The notes under the pieces: generated by a model
What the model was told of the DNA's origin: nothing
The model's database searches: none
What the model saw: only the letters and a program-made list of their open reading frames with translations
Program-made: the position numbers and the translations under genes
Shown: piece after piece, positions 45,001-55,591 of the stretch
Layout of the letters: each line of letters starts with the position of its first letter
Position numbering within the stretch: position 1 is the first letter of the stretch
NCBI GenBank assembly: GCA_022661535.1
Contig: JAKULF010000005.1
Coordinates: 5,022,001-5,086,000, forward strand
Reading direction: 5' to 3'
Source: Eutypa lata
Lineage: Eukaryota; Ascomycota; Sordariomycetes; Xylariales; Diatrypaceae
DNA length: 64,000 bases

Positions 45001-47579
45001 TGTGCCGGATATGATTGCGAAGTCCTCACCTATGACACACTATCTAATCAATAAGGGAAGTAACAGGGTCATCTTTATCAGCCAATAAGAATATAAGAAA
45101 AGCACGTATCAGGAAGATCTGGTGTGAATGGGCTCGCAAAGGGTACCTTACGCAAGCTCCATTTCTGTTAGTATATTAGCCAGGTAAGGGAGCGTGGCTG
45201 TCAAACTCCAAAATGTGGGACGCCCAGATCCGGATTGCGACCAGTATATGAGCATGAAAAGCGAAGCCTAGTTGCCAGGCGAACTTTGGCCTTCAATATG
45301 GGGAGGATTTACTGGAGCCACTGGTGGTGGCGTTCATAATCGAGTTAGATCAAGGTTACTTTACTTAGTATCTCGTAGCTTATTCTACTGAATTCAAGTC
45401 GAAGAGTACCCAATCACACGGTGAATTATACGGATATATCCTCTCGTTAACTATCTAGAATACTATTACATCCATTGGAGTTGCCAAAAATGACCATGCT
45501 CTTCTATCATAGTTTGGCAGTAAGGGGCACAGCCGCCTTGTTTTCTACCTGTCTGCTGCATGGTTGATTGGTTATTAGTGTCTTTAGCTTAACAACCCCC
45601 ACGCTATGATTCGCTTCTCATTGACTCTCGATATTGCTGTTATGTGATTTCAGCCTCGTATACAAAAAGCCGATGGTATGGTGGAAGACCATAGATACGT
45701 AGACGGGTAAGGGCATAAGACGTATGTCAGGACCCGACGCCTTACGAATGTGGCCTTATATGGGGATATCCGCCCGGGAATCCAGTCGATGGATACGTTG
45801 GCTTTGGGTTCCTGCTGTGTACCCATACCTGGCTCTTGGCACGTGGGTAGATGGACAGAATGTCCGAGGTATACGTAACCGAATACCAGAGGGGCATTTG
45901 ATCCGAGGAGCCTCAACTGCAATGCGACTGGAGGGGAATATCCGGAAGCTATGCCACTTATTCCCGCGGCGATCATTGTAACTCCCCTCTCATGCCGTGT
46001 CACACTACACTGCGACTCCCCAAAACTCGGAATATCCAGTATCGTGAGGCCTCTCCGGACTTGCAGTCTCGCTACTCGTCAATAGAGGTGGAATACTGCG
46101 CCATCGATCCCCTTCTCCTCATCGTCCCGCTCTCCGCCTTCCTGTTCCTCTTGATATTGTCACTAGGTGATATCATAACACCGTGGTTGGTTGATCCGTA
46201 AGACATGATGTTCAAGTCCTCATTGGTATCTCCCCAATATGAGAACCTGACCTCCATGATCCGTAGAATCGGTGGCTTCATTGATCATCACGAATAAGCA
46301 AGTATTCAAGTTCCCATCTTCCGCTGATTGCTTTTCATTAACAAGTGCGGTTGCTGGTTGCGAGAAATGGGGGGGCGGTTTGTGGGGATAGGAACTAACA
46401 AGGGTGACTTAGGATGGATCGCGGATTAGATTTGAAGAATGTTGCGAGCTGAACTGCCAGATTCGCCTCGAGTTTCCGCGATGTTTGAGGCGTATGTCCC
46501 TTTTTTTGGTGGCCTCCAACCCGTCTCTCCTCCTATTGGATGCGGGCTTTCAGCCAAAGGAAATTCTCGTCCAGTAAGCAACTGAAGGTCGCATTATTCT
46601 CGTCAGAATATCCCCGTCCGAAATGTGTGTAATAAGACTCCCCCGAATAAGGATGAATCCGCCCATCCAATACGAAGACGTGACTGAGACCGCCCACGAT
46701 TTACCATATTTTGCCGAACTACTTAGTCACATAGTGGAGGCGAAAATGGGCACAACTGCCGGATGGGTGTACTATGCGAACACATCGTGAAACTCAACCT
46801 TCGGCAAAACCGTGTGCTAGAAAAGCCACGATACACCACTTGGAGCGGCATTCGCTTGAATTACGCAGCAGAGATGCTGTAGATCGTACAAATACACTTC
46901 TCCCGTACACACTTGCAAGGTTAGGAGACGCCCTGGCAGCCCTGGATTCAATATTCGATTTAAACTTCAGCTAAACAAGATTGCGCCGAGATCATGGGAG
47001 CTTGTAGATATGAAAAGGCGTGAGAATGACCCGCAAAGTGTGGCAGATCAGATTGACGATCGGAGCCCAGGTGCTGCCCGTCTCATACTTGAGTCGTCAC
47101 AGGATGCTCCTTCTGGCATGACTAGGAACGACCGTGGGTTTATGAGAGCAAATTACCATCAATAACTAGGCGGGGATCTGGATGATGATGGGAAGAAGAG
47201 TCGGTGTCTTATGGAGTCTGCATCGAACTGTCACAGACAAAGAACAAACAGCCTCTTGGCTCTAACGCACAGAGACATTGCTGTAACGTAAATTACTATC
47301 ACAAAACTAGTGGTTTTGGAGTCGAGTGATGCCTTTCGATGTTATATTACCCTAACATGATGACTCTATCGAGATGAGCCTATTTGGCTTGCTTGGTAAT
47401 AGTAAACGATAGGTGGTCATGTTATCAGAGCTACGGGGTTCATTTGTTGCTCAAGCGACTGCTTACAATCTAATCCCTAATCAATAAGGTTGGTCTTCAC
47501 GAGACTTCCTCAGAGCAAAGGTACGACGTGAAAAACTCGTATATGTGACTACGAGCCATAAATAGTCCTTGCTCTACAG

Positions 47580-49067
47580 TTAAGCAGGGGTGATAAACAT
47601 CCCCTTATTAAACCTGCCCTTAGGGTCGTATGCTTTCTTGAGCTGCCGCAACTTCTCCCAGTTTCCACCAAACACTGCAGCAAGATCATGGTTTGGTAAC
47701 AAGAAGTTGGCTAGGAAGTCCCCAGGCGCGTGTGCTTCACTACGTATGCGTTCAGGTGCCCCTTTCAATATCTCTAACGCCGCCGCTTGCAAGGTGGGCA
47801 ATTCTCCCTTATCTTTGGGCGAGCCCCCTGTGCTCAGTTGCAACACGTGCTGTCGCCCTTTCGCACCGTGAGGCCACGCGGTCGCCCCCAGCGAGCCCGA
47901 CGAGCAGAGTGCCGGTTCCTGCATGATCTCGAGCAGAGCGAAAGTCCCGAACGCGAAATCCGGCTTGTTGGTTGCAATGTCGACATACCAATCTCGGGCC
48001 CGAACCAAGAACTCGGGATCAGGGTCAGGTACTAGCGCAGCCTCGAGCCATGTGTGCGTCAAACCGTGCAAAGCCTGATGACCGCGCTGCAGTTCGTGAA
48101 CACCGCTTAGATTCATCGGCCTAACACGCGGCTCAGCACCAGGTATATCTAGGAGCCACTTGAAACCATCACTGGAACGACCATGCTCTTCGCCATGTGC
48201 ATCGAAGGGGAGTGCGACAAGCGAAGGCTCTAGGGTGTCGCCGTGTAAACCTTCCTTAGCAAGGATGAAGACGTGCAGCGCCATTTTTGGGTCATGGCAG
48301 CGCCTAACCCAAGCGGAGACTTCATGTGATAGAGCGTGAAGAGAACTAGAAGGTATGGACACCATCCCACTGAAAATAGTAGGTTGGTACTTGTGGGCCT
48401 TCAGGAGGAACTTCGTCACGACTAGCCGGGCATGATCATGTCAGGGCCATTTGGACGCCGTGCAGCACGGGCATAACTTACCTCCAAAGTTCCCTCCGCC
48501 TCCTCGCAGCGCCCATAGCAAGTCAGGGTCCTCGCTCGCCCATTTCACGCGGCCGTCAGAGAGGACGACCCGTGCATCGAGCAGATTCTGCGGGTCGGAA
48601 CCGAGACCGAACTCGTGGCTTAGCCAGGAGACACCACCCGCCAGGGTCGAGCCGCCAACGCCAACGTAAGGGCAGCGGGAGCCGACTACCAGGTACCCGG
48701 GTGCGAGGGCCGCCAACTTCGTGTCGACTTCGCCCCAATCGAGCCCGGCGCCCACCTCGACTACCTCCCTGGCGTCGTCGAAAGTGAGGTCGGCAAACGC
48801 ACGCAGGCTCACAATCACGTCTTGTGCGGAGCTGCTCCCTAAACCCCGACTTCGTATTGCGAAGTCCAAGTCGCTATTGCAGAGATACGCAACCACGCTT
48901 TGGAGGAGTGGCTCGGTTGAAGGGCACAAAACTAGCTGGGGTGATTGGTCATACGATAAGGACCAGGGAACGGTATGCGACGCGAAGTCCGGGGAGTTAG
49001 GTTCCAAAACGTCGCTTTCGGGTAGAATCCCCTTGATTTCTTGGGTCTGCTCTGCTGTTAACGGCAT
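47580..49067 (-). CDS. FAD-binding oxidoreductase, berberine bridge enzyme-like
   Basis: Two exons: 49067..48482 and 48421..47580, 475 aa; the 60-nt intron (48481..48422, GTAAGT...CTAG) splits a codon and restores GGNFGVVTKF. The frame upstream of ATG 49067 lacks ATG. The PCMH-type FAD domain has PQLVLCPSTEPLLQSVVAYL, FAIRSRGLGSSSAQD, VEVGAGLDWGEVD, VGSRCPYVGVGGSTLAGGVS, LLDARVVLSDGRV and LLWALRGGGGNFG. The C-terminal BBE motif is YDPKGRFNKGMFI. The usual covalent-FAD His (RSGGH) is replaced (RSRGLGSS), while the Cys in SRCPYVG is present. No secretion signal is visible, so it is probably intracellular. Such oxidases act on sugars, alkaloids or secondary metabolites; no biosynthetic cluster surrounds it. 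Confidence 0.93.
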
Positions 49068-50214
49068 CTTGCCCCCTAATATCACATGTGCTTCTCAGTT
49101 GTTGGATTGATAGTCAGTCTCCTGAGAAGGAAATATGGAGCTATGTGCTTGTTATGTATTTATCAGCTTCGCAAATTAATTGACTAAAGTTGATAGTTCC
49201 CGACGTGAAATAATAAATATGTAGTTATAAATTAAGTAGCAGCAACTCATGATGTGCAATATATGGCAGCCAATATCACACGTACTGTGCAACCATACGA
49301 AGTTTCATTGCACTTGAGAAAGGGATCACCTATATATAAACGAAGTATATAGGAATACTTACCTGTAAGTACATAATATTAATTGATTATTGGAGACAAC
49401 TTCAATGTTGAGATAAGACTTTCGAAGATGCCCCGATTGCGGAAGTGGGTTTTTCTCTTATAAGTTATAATTGCACGTCAAACGGGAAACTTGGTTAGCC
49501 GTTCATGGTTACACTCTCTGTGCCTTTGCACCTCCCACATCTGCACGTAATTCATATTTAACTCTAGGTGTCGCCCCTTGGAAGTGGAACAGTGGTGCAG
49601 TGCTATGGATGTATGCGGTATGTCAATATGTATGTAGCCTCTAACTAACTAGGTATTTAGCGACGCGGGGAACAGATGCCAGCTGCCACACAGTCGCTAG
49701 TGGGCTGACAAGTGCCACTACGTCACTGAAAGATGGTGGGCGGTTTTTGTGGTTTGTGCAAAGCAATCAGCGAATCAATCGGTTAAAATTAATTATGTAA
49801 GCCACATCTCGGCAATCACCTGATTGAGAGGGCACACTTGCCCTCCCAAAATTCCCCACCAACCCTCCATCAAGCTCAAGCTACTACATCATCTTCTGCG
49901 AGATCCTCCCACTTTCTTGAAACCTTACAACTTCAAAGCAACTCATCAACAGCAACTTGTAAGTCTAACCCCAGTCACTTTGCCAATTATATTCATAGTA
50001 CCGCTTCCATCTGTATGAGAACCATTCCCGATATGAGCATTGATTTCATTGAGCTTGCTGCATTGTCGGCTTGCGATTTAATCGATCCTCCGTCAATACT
50101 CTGATTTGATGTTTTTACCTACCCAATTTCAATACAACCCCTTACTCGCTACTTTTACAGTATGCAAATTCCTTACTCAGGTTACTAACACCATGAACAG
50201 TCACCGTCGCCAAG
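49068..50214 (+). promoter_or_regulatory. RPL41 promoter and 5' leader with leader intron
   Basis: Gene-free. A perfect hairpin GAGGGCA-CACT-TGCCCTC lies at 49828-49845. A pyrimidine/A-rich leader follows, ending in CAGCAACTT. The inferred 5'UTR intron runs 49959..50200: GTAAGT donor, TACTAAC branch point at 50183-50189 and AACAG acceptor. The leader then continues TCACCGTCGCCAAG into the ATG at 50215. Leader introns are usual in fungal ribosomal protein genes. Confidence 0.6.
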
Positions 50215-50360
50215 ATGAGAGCTAAGTGGAGAAAGAAGAGAGTTCGCCGCCTCAAGCGTAAGAGAAGAAAGATGAGAGCCAGATCGTACGTATTATTCTG
50301 TCTAATACTAGCTATGTCAAGGGTAGTGTACTAACAATTCCCCCCTCTTGTAGCAAGTAA
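50215..50360 (+). CDS. RPL41: 60S ribosomal protein L41 (eL41)
   Basis: Two exons, 50215..50285 and 50354..50360, encoding only 25 residues; the second exon is 7 nt (one base, AAG, TAA). The 68-nt intron has GTACGT and TTGTAG ends and splits a serine codon. The peptide begins MRAKWRKKRVRRLKRKRRK and ends RARSK, almost entirely Arg/Lys as in all eukaryotic eL41, and equal in length to yeast Rpl41. It forms a bridge between the two ribosomal subunits. It is easily missed by ORF-length filters. The immediate downstream gene RPA49 is on the same strand. Confidence 0.95.
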
Positions 50361-51340
50361 ACAACTCCCCTCTACTCGATCTCAGCCCGTCTCCCAGAGA
50401 GAACACACAAAGACAACAAAACTACTACACCATCATGACAACGACAACCACGAGACACATTCTCTCGCATCAGACAAGCGGTCCTCACGTGTCCTACGGA
50501 ACCCAGTGACGCCACTCACCCAAATGACGATTGAACATACGGGAGAATTGAGGGAACTACGAGGCTGATGACGTGTACTTTTGGCAATTTGATGGATGGA
50601 TTTTTGGAAGACTGGCTGGTCAAGTCACGTCGGGTGGAACCATAAGGGGTGTTTACGAACACTGGACCAGAAGCACAAATGTGCCGGATATTGATATGCA
50701 TGCTACGCGATTACGATAGGGTTTGCTAGGGTCAATGGCAGATACTGCTTCTGAGATTTGTGCTTCTTATTGAGTGCCTCTAATTGTGACTGTTCCGTTT
50801 GCCATTGTCTACTTTGGCTTCCAACTTATCTTTTATGCTGTGACGCCTACAATTGAAATCTCATGCGGGGTATCGTTTAATTTTTGGTTTTCGTGGCAAC
50901 ACAAATATACATACCTACCTCTCTGTACATCCCCAAGATCCCCACTTCTCAAGCGAATAGAGGAATAGGTAAAAGAATGTGTACCATGACGCGTGCAACT
51001 CTGAATTGAGCCCTCGTAAACAACGAACTTACGTATTATTGACGAATATTTTAGACCTAGGGGGACTACGGAATTTGGATCGTGCTTTATCTTATCATCT
51101 CTGCTCTCTTCAGGACTAAAAGTTTAAGCATCCATATTGTGGGGGTATACCCTCACTTTTATTTCACCGCCTACTTCTTTCGGCCGTAAGTTCCACATTT
51201 AACTCAATTAATTGCCCGGCAGTTTCCAAAGATTTTTTGTTCGCAAGGGTCTCACCAGCCTGCGTGACGGGAGGGAGCATTCGAATTTCTAGCTCAAATT
51301 AACAAACGACAAATTCTCGAGCTTATCTGCAGAAGAGACA
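50361..51340. other. Spacer between RPL41 and RPA49
   Basis: About 1 kb holding the RPL41 3' region and the RPA49 promoter. No further gene seen. Confidence 0.5.
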
Positions 51341-52835
51341 ATGGCAGGTTCAAAAGAGAAGAAGCGGAAGAGAGTCGAAGATGGTGCTCCGAGGCCCAAA
51401 AAGAAGGTCGCCATCCAGGAGGACACTTCTTCCCAGCCGTCGCAGTCAGGTACCATCAAAGTCGCCTCAATACAAACGTCTAAGCAATGCCCTCCAATTA
51501 TAGGTACGGAATACTTATTCTTGTTCTTCGTTCGGGTTAAGAAGTGCCAGAGTCCGAGGTGAATACTAATGGTGAACGATAGCAACATCACCTGGCCTCT
51601 GCCTACCCAACTCGGTCCAGTTCAATGCGTACACAAAACCACAGGCCCCCACACCCAAAAGAGGCAAGAAGAACTCGTCGTCGTCATCATCAGAACTCTT
51701 CTTGCAATCATCGTCACATCCGACACTAGATTACACGGCGAAGGAGGAAGGGCCAGGAGGGCGAGAATCTCATTTAAAGCATTATATTGGCGTCTTCGAT
51801 CCCACGACCGGCGAGCTATCCGTAGTAGAGGCTAAAAAGTTGGCCGTTCGAGGTGTTGTTCGGAATTTGCAACCAGCTGAAGAGAGCATCGAGGAGCGTA
51901 CTACAGCAAAGGTAACTAACGTCCATAACCATTATAGAGTGCTAAATCTGACTGTTATATAGACGTTGATGGATATGCGGAAGGATCTGGGTCACGCATT
52001 CGGTACCAAGAAGGCAAAGAAGGCCCTTGCTGCCATTACGGAAAATGCCATAGCGCCAGAAAAGGCTGTCGCCGACGCTGGTGGCAACCCGGCGAAGCTC
52101 AATGCCTCACAACGAGCCGTCATGGATTCCATACGAGAAGTCACGGTGGGGATGGCCTCGAAGGAGGATCTCCAGGCAGCGGCCGATGCTGCCAAGCCTG
52201 TTCCCCCTGGAAACTTCAATGCCGAGGAGATACAGGATGTCTACAAGCCCGAGGACCTGATAGGCGGAGATATTCTGAACTCGATCCCCATAAAAGACTG
52301 GCAAGACCAGATCAAGAAGAACGTCAACAAGCAGCACCAGAGTGCGTTTGTGGCCGGGCGCCTCGTCTCCATCGGACAAGGGCCCGACTCGGTCAAGAGA
52401 CTACGGACACTACGGTACCTGGACCTGCTCATCAAATTCCAGAGATCAGCCAGGACGGGCCGGGAGCGCGGCTCGAAGCGCGTGCCGCCCAAGGACAAGC
52501 TGCGGGAGATCCTGGAGCCGGCGCCGGAGCCGGTCATCGAGAACATACGGCGGAAGTTCTCGACCAGCGGCGAGATGCGCAAGTTCCACGTCGACCTCGT
52601 GCACACGTACTGCTGCGCCCTCGCGGCCGTCCTGGCCAGCTACCAGTTCGACACCAGCACGCTCCGGTACGACATGGGCCTGGACGACAAGCAGTTCGCC
52701 CAGTACTTCCGCGAGATCGGCGGCCGCATCAAGGTCGCCCGCGGCGCCGAGAAGGGCACCCAGGTCCAGATGGCGACCCTGGCGCTGCCGCTCGAGTTCC
52801 CCAAGGTCCGGTACCAGCGCCCCAAAGGACGGTGA
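51341..52835 (+). CDS. RPA49: RNA polymerase I subunit RPA49 (PAF53-like)
   Basis: Three exons: 51341..51503, 51583..51911 and 51963..52835, 454 aa. Introns 51504..51582 (GTACGG...GATAG) and 51912..51962 (GTAACT...ATATAG) fit phases 1 and 0. The basic N-terminus KEKKRKRVEDGAPRPKKK is a nuclear/nucleolar signal. Exon 2 carries the dimerisation module that pairs with Rpa34 (ATSPGLCLPNSVQFNAYTK, LKHYIGVFDPTTGELSVVEA). Exon 3 carries the tandem winged-helix DNA-binding part (LIGGDILNSIPIKDWQDQIK, LRTLRYLDLLIKFQR, EMRKFHVDLVHTYCCALAAV, LDDKQFAQYFREIGGRI). The subunit promotes Pol I elongation and initiation-factor release. The ribosome-biogenesis genes RPL41 and RPF1 flank it. Confidence 0.94.
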
Positions 52836-54205
52836 AGGTCCTGCTGCGACGCTATGATACTAGATATTCATTGCTGCTTGGTGAGCATCACTGTCGTTTT
52901 GAAGGGGGTTCGAGCTGGTATTCCATGGCGGTGGCGATTTATGCATAGCATAGTATGGTCAATTCTTTTTCGGGGAACGGGCGTGCCTAGGTTTTTGCTG
53001 CTTTTAACGGGGGCTATGTTGTATGAGGATATCTAGATACCCATCTCCTTCTCTGGTGCTTCTATGCACTTAGCCTCTATCTGAGATGACATTTTTTCTC
53101 TCTCTCTCAAAGGCGTCGTGATGAAATGAAAGGGCCAGCTCGCTACAGTTTAGACTATGTATATCGTTATCCTGAGATAGGTAGAGGAGCCATTGTAATG
53201 TAAAGCAACCTAAGCATTTGACTTCAGTTACCCTAGCTCCTAGTATTATGCATCGTGGTGTTTTGGAGTGGGTATATAAAATGTGACTCGTAGTAAGATG
53301 TTGTGATAATATCTAGACACTTTGGGTGAGTATCGTTGCTGGAAATACGCAGATATGAATGTTATAAAGCATAATAGGGGTGGCGACTAGCTGTTCGTTA
53401 TGGATACCAGGAACCTAGGATTCTCTTATGTATATAAAATAAGGTTGTTTTTACAAGATGGTTATGGTTCTGTGCAAAGTCCTCGCTTATGTCTTCTGTC
53501 TCCTGCAGTCGCGCATATGAATGTCGTGGTTACCATCGACTTAACCTTTCATCTGCGGCTAATTACGGCATTTTCATTAGTATATTTAGATCCAGCATTC
53601 CAATTCGCCCTTGCAATTAGAAGATAGAATTGCTAGAAGCTACCTCGTCTGCAGAGTTTCATTAATCGGCCTCCGAACCCCGAGACGTAGCTCTTCCTAT
53701 GCAGTCATAACGAAATGCCGCAGACATGTATGCTAGATAAGGCGAATCAGATGGAAGTGTTGTGTTCCTTTCCGCCATATATATATGTATGCCCTTCAAA
53801 GGTACTCCTGGAGTCTCATCACAAGCTTTATAATGCAGTGGGTGTACATCTAGCAGGAGGAAAACGAACAATAAGAGAAGCAGTTTCTTACATTCGTATT
53901 TCCTACTATTATATACCACGAATATCACTTTATACTAGCCAGCGATCGACCTCCTACTTAACGTGACTGAAAAGGAGGATAAAAAGAAGGACATCATCTC
54001 CATGTTTCCCCGGCCACAACATCTTACCCTGGGAAGTATATCCCAGGTACAAACTAAGGCTGAATGATTGACGTAGACTGCGCTTGGATATGTATATATG
54101 TATGTGTATTAACTGCCCTGGCTGCCAGAGACCACATCCTCTCGAGTATGCCAACGCGTCTAGATGTAGTATGCATACATAGGTGTATGTGCAGGTACCT
54201 CGACT
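52836..54205. other. Convergent spacer RPA49 / RPF1
   Basis: About 1.4 kb with short frames only, a CT-repeat near 53098-53108 and TATG/TATA microsatellite-like stretches near 53778-53790 and 54090-54110. No gene seen. Confidence 0.5.
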
Positions 54206-55591
54206 TTACAAGTTGAACCTTGTGCGCTCCTTCTCCATCTTAGCCTTCCACTCCCACTGGACGGCGTCCTCCCCTTCGCTGCCCGCCCGGCCGATGCCCT
54301 TGTCGATGCGACGGAGCTTTAGCGTTGCTCGGGGACCGAGCTCCTGTAGCCCCGCCCGGACCTGCTCCATGCCCTTGAGCTCCTTGCCGTCGGCGCCCAC
54401 CACGCTCTTCTCCGTCGCCCGCTTGTCCCGGAACACGTACCGGTGCCGCCGCAGGAAGATGTAGTCGCGCTGGTTGTGCAGAGTCACCTGTGAAGAGAAA
54501 AGAGAGAATCATGTTAGACGGACGTGCTCGCTCGGTGGATTTCACGCTAGAGGAGGGAGAAAGAAAATCAAAAGAAGGGGAAAGCTTACCACCTGCCGGC
54601 CCTGGAACTCGGGCGTCTTCGGGAACAGGGTCTGAAAGAGGCGCGCGGTGAGCACGCCGAGCGGGGTCTTGAAGTTGTTGAGCAGCAGCTCCGGGTAGTG
54701 GTTGGTGGGGTTCCCGTGGTGGGGGATCTTCTTGCCGGGGATCCAGTTGGAGATGGAGAAGTGGGCGGTCGGGCCGGCGGGCAGGTGGACGACGTCGAGG
54801 GCGGCGGGCCGCTTCTGGTCCTCGCGCAGCACCATGACGGCCGTGTAGCCCCGGTTCGCCGCGAACCGGCTGATCTCCCGCACCGAGTACTTGTGCCCGT
54901 ACTTGTGCCCGCTGCGCGGGATGTAGTGGCTGTTCGGGAACAGCGCGCACAGCAGCCGCGCCTCGTCGTGCAGCGTCGAGTTCAGCGTCGTCGTCACGAG
55001 CAGCTTCGGCTCCGCGTGCAGGCTGCCCTCCCCGAACAGCGTCGGGAACTTCACCGCGAGCGCGTCCGGCGTCAGGTCCAGGTTCGTGCTCGTCGTCGAC
55101 GGCGCTAGGCTGTCGTCCCGTATGACGCGCTTCGCGCGGGCTTTGGCCGCTGCGTCGGAGTCGGGACCATCTCCCCCTTCTTCTTCTTCTGAGTCCGCGT
55201 CGGATCCAAGCATGCTGTCTACGTCGTCCGAGTCTCCATCATCTTGTTCGGCTTCTTCTTCTTCTTGTGCTACCGCTACGGCGCGCTCCTCTGCCTCCTC
55301 TTGTGCGATCCGCCTCCGCTTGAGCAGCTGCTCCATGTCGACGCTGGCGCCGAGCGAGTCGTCGTCCACATCGTCCCACACGCGCTTCCGGTCGATGCTG
55401 GCGGGCTTGTTGCGCTCGACGCGGACCCGCCGCAGCTCCGGGTCCTGCCTCTCCTCCTTCTTCCGCCGGAAGCGCGACTCGCGCTTCTCCTTCTCCCGCT
55501 CTTGCTTCTGCTTGATGTACAGCGACTGCCGGTGCAGCTTGTTGCCCGTCTTCTTCGACAGGGACTCCGAGGACGTCCTCAATGGTCCCAT
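54206..55591 (-). CDS. RPF1: Ribosome production factor 1, Brix domain
   Basis: Two exons: 55591..54590 and 54487..54206, 427 aa; the 102-nt intron (54589..54488, GTAAGC...CACAG) is phase 0. The start [19 protein letters not shown] is the family start; upstream in-frame codons are rejected. The N-terminus is basic ([20 protein letters not shown]), followed by an acidic coiled-coil-like block with long Glu/Asp runs. The Brix domain runs from about residue 205: [80 protein letters not shown] and [16 protein letters not shown]. It ends [17 protein letters not shown] with the sigma70-like RNA-binding motif. It is a nucleolar factor for 27S pre-rRNA processing in 60S assembly. Confidence 0.94.

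Larger units (their letters stand above)
40514..47579. other. 7-kb gene desert
   Basis: The largest gap in the window. All frames are broken by frequent stops; the longest frames (120 aa at 43655-44017, 117 aa minus at 45650-46003, 109 aa at 43047-43376) show no recognisable domain. It carries a GA-rich tract (41778-41803) and (ATCCC)4 (42076-42095). I see no terminal repeats, transposase motifs or reverse-transcriptase motifs. The patchy GC content suggests decayed coding sequence, but I cannot name a parent gene. Confidence 0.5.

Noticed and set aside
47590..47926. Plus-strand frames opposite the FAD oxidoreductase
   Set aside because: Shadow frames of the well-supported minus-strand gene.
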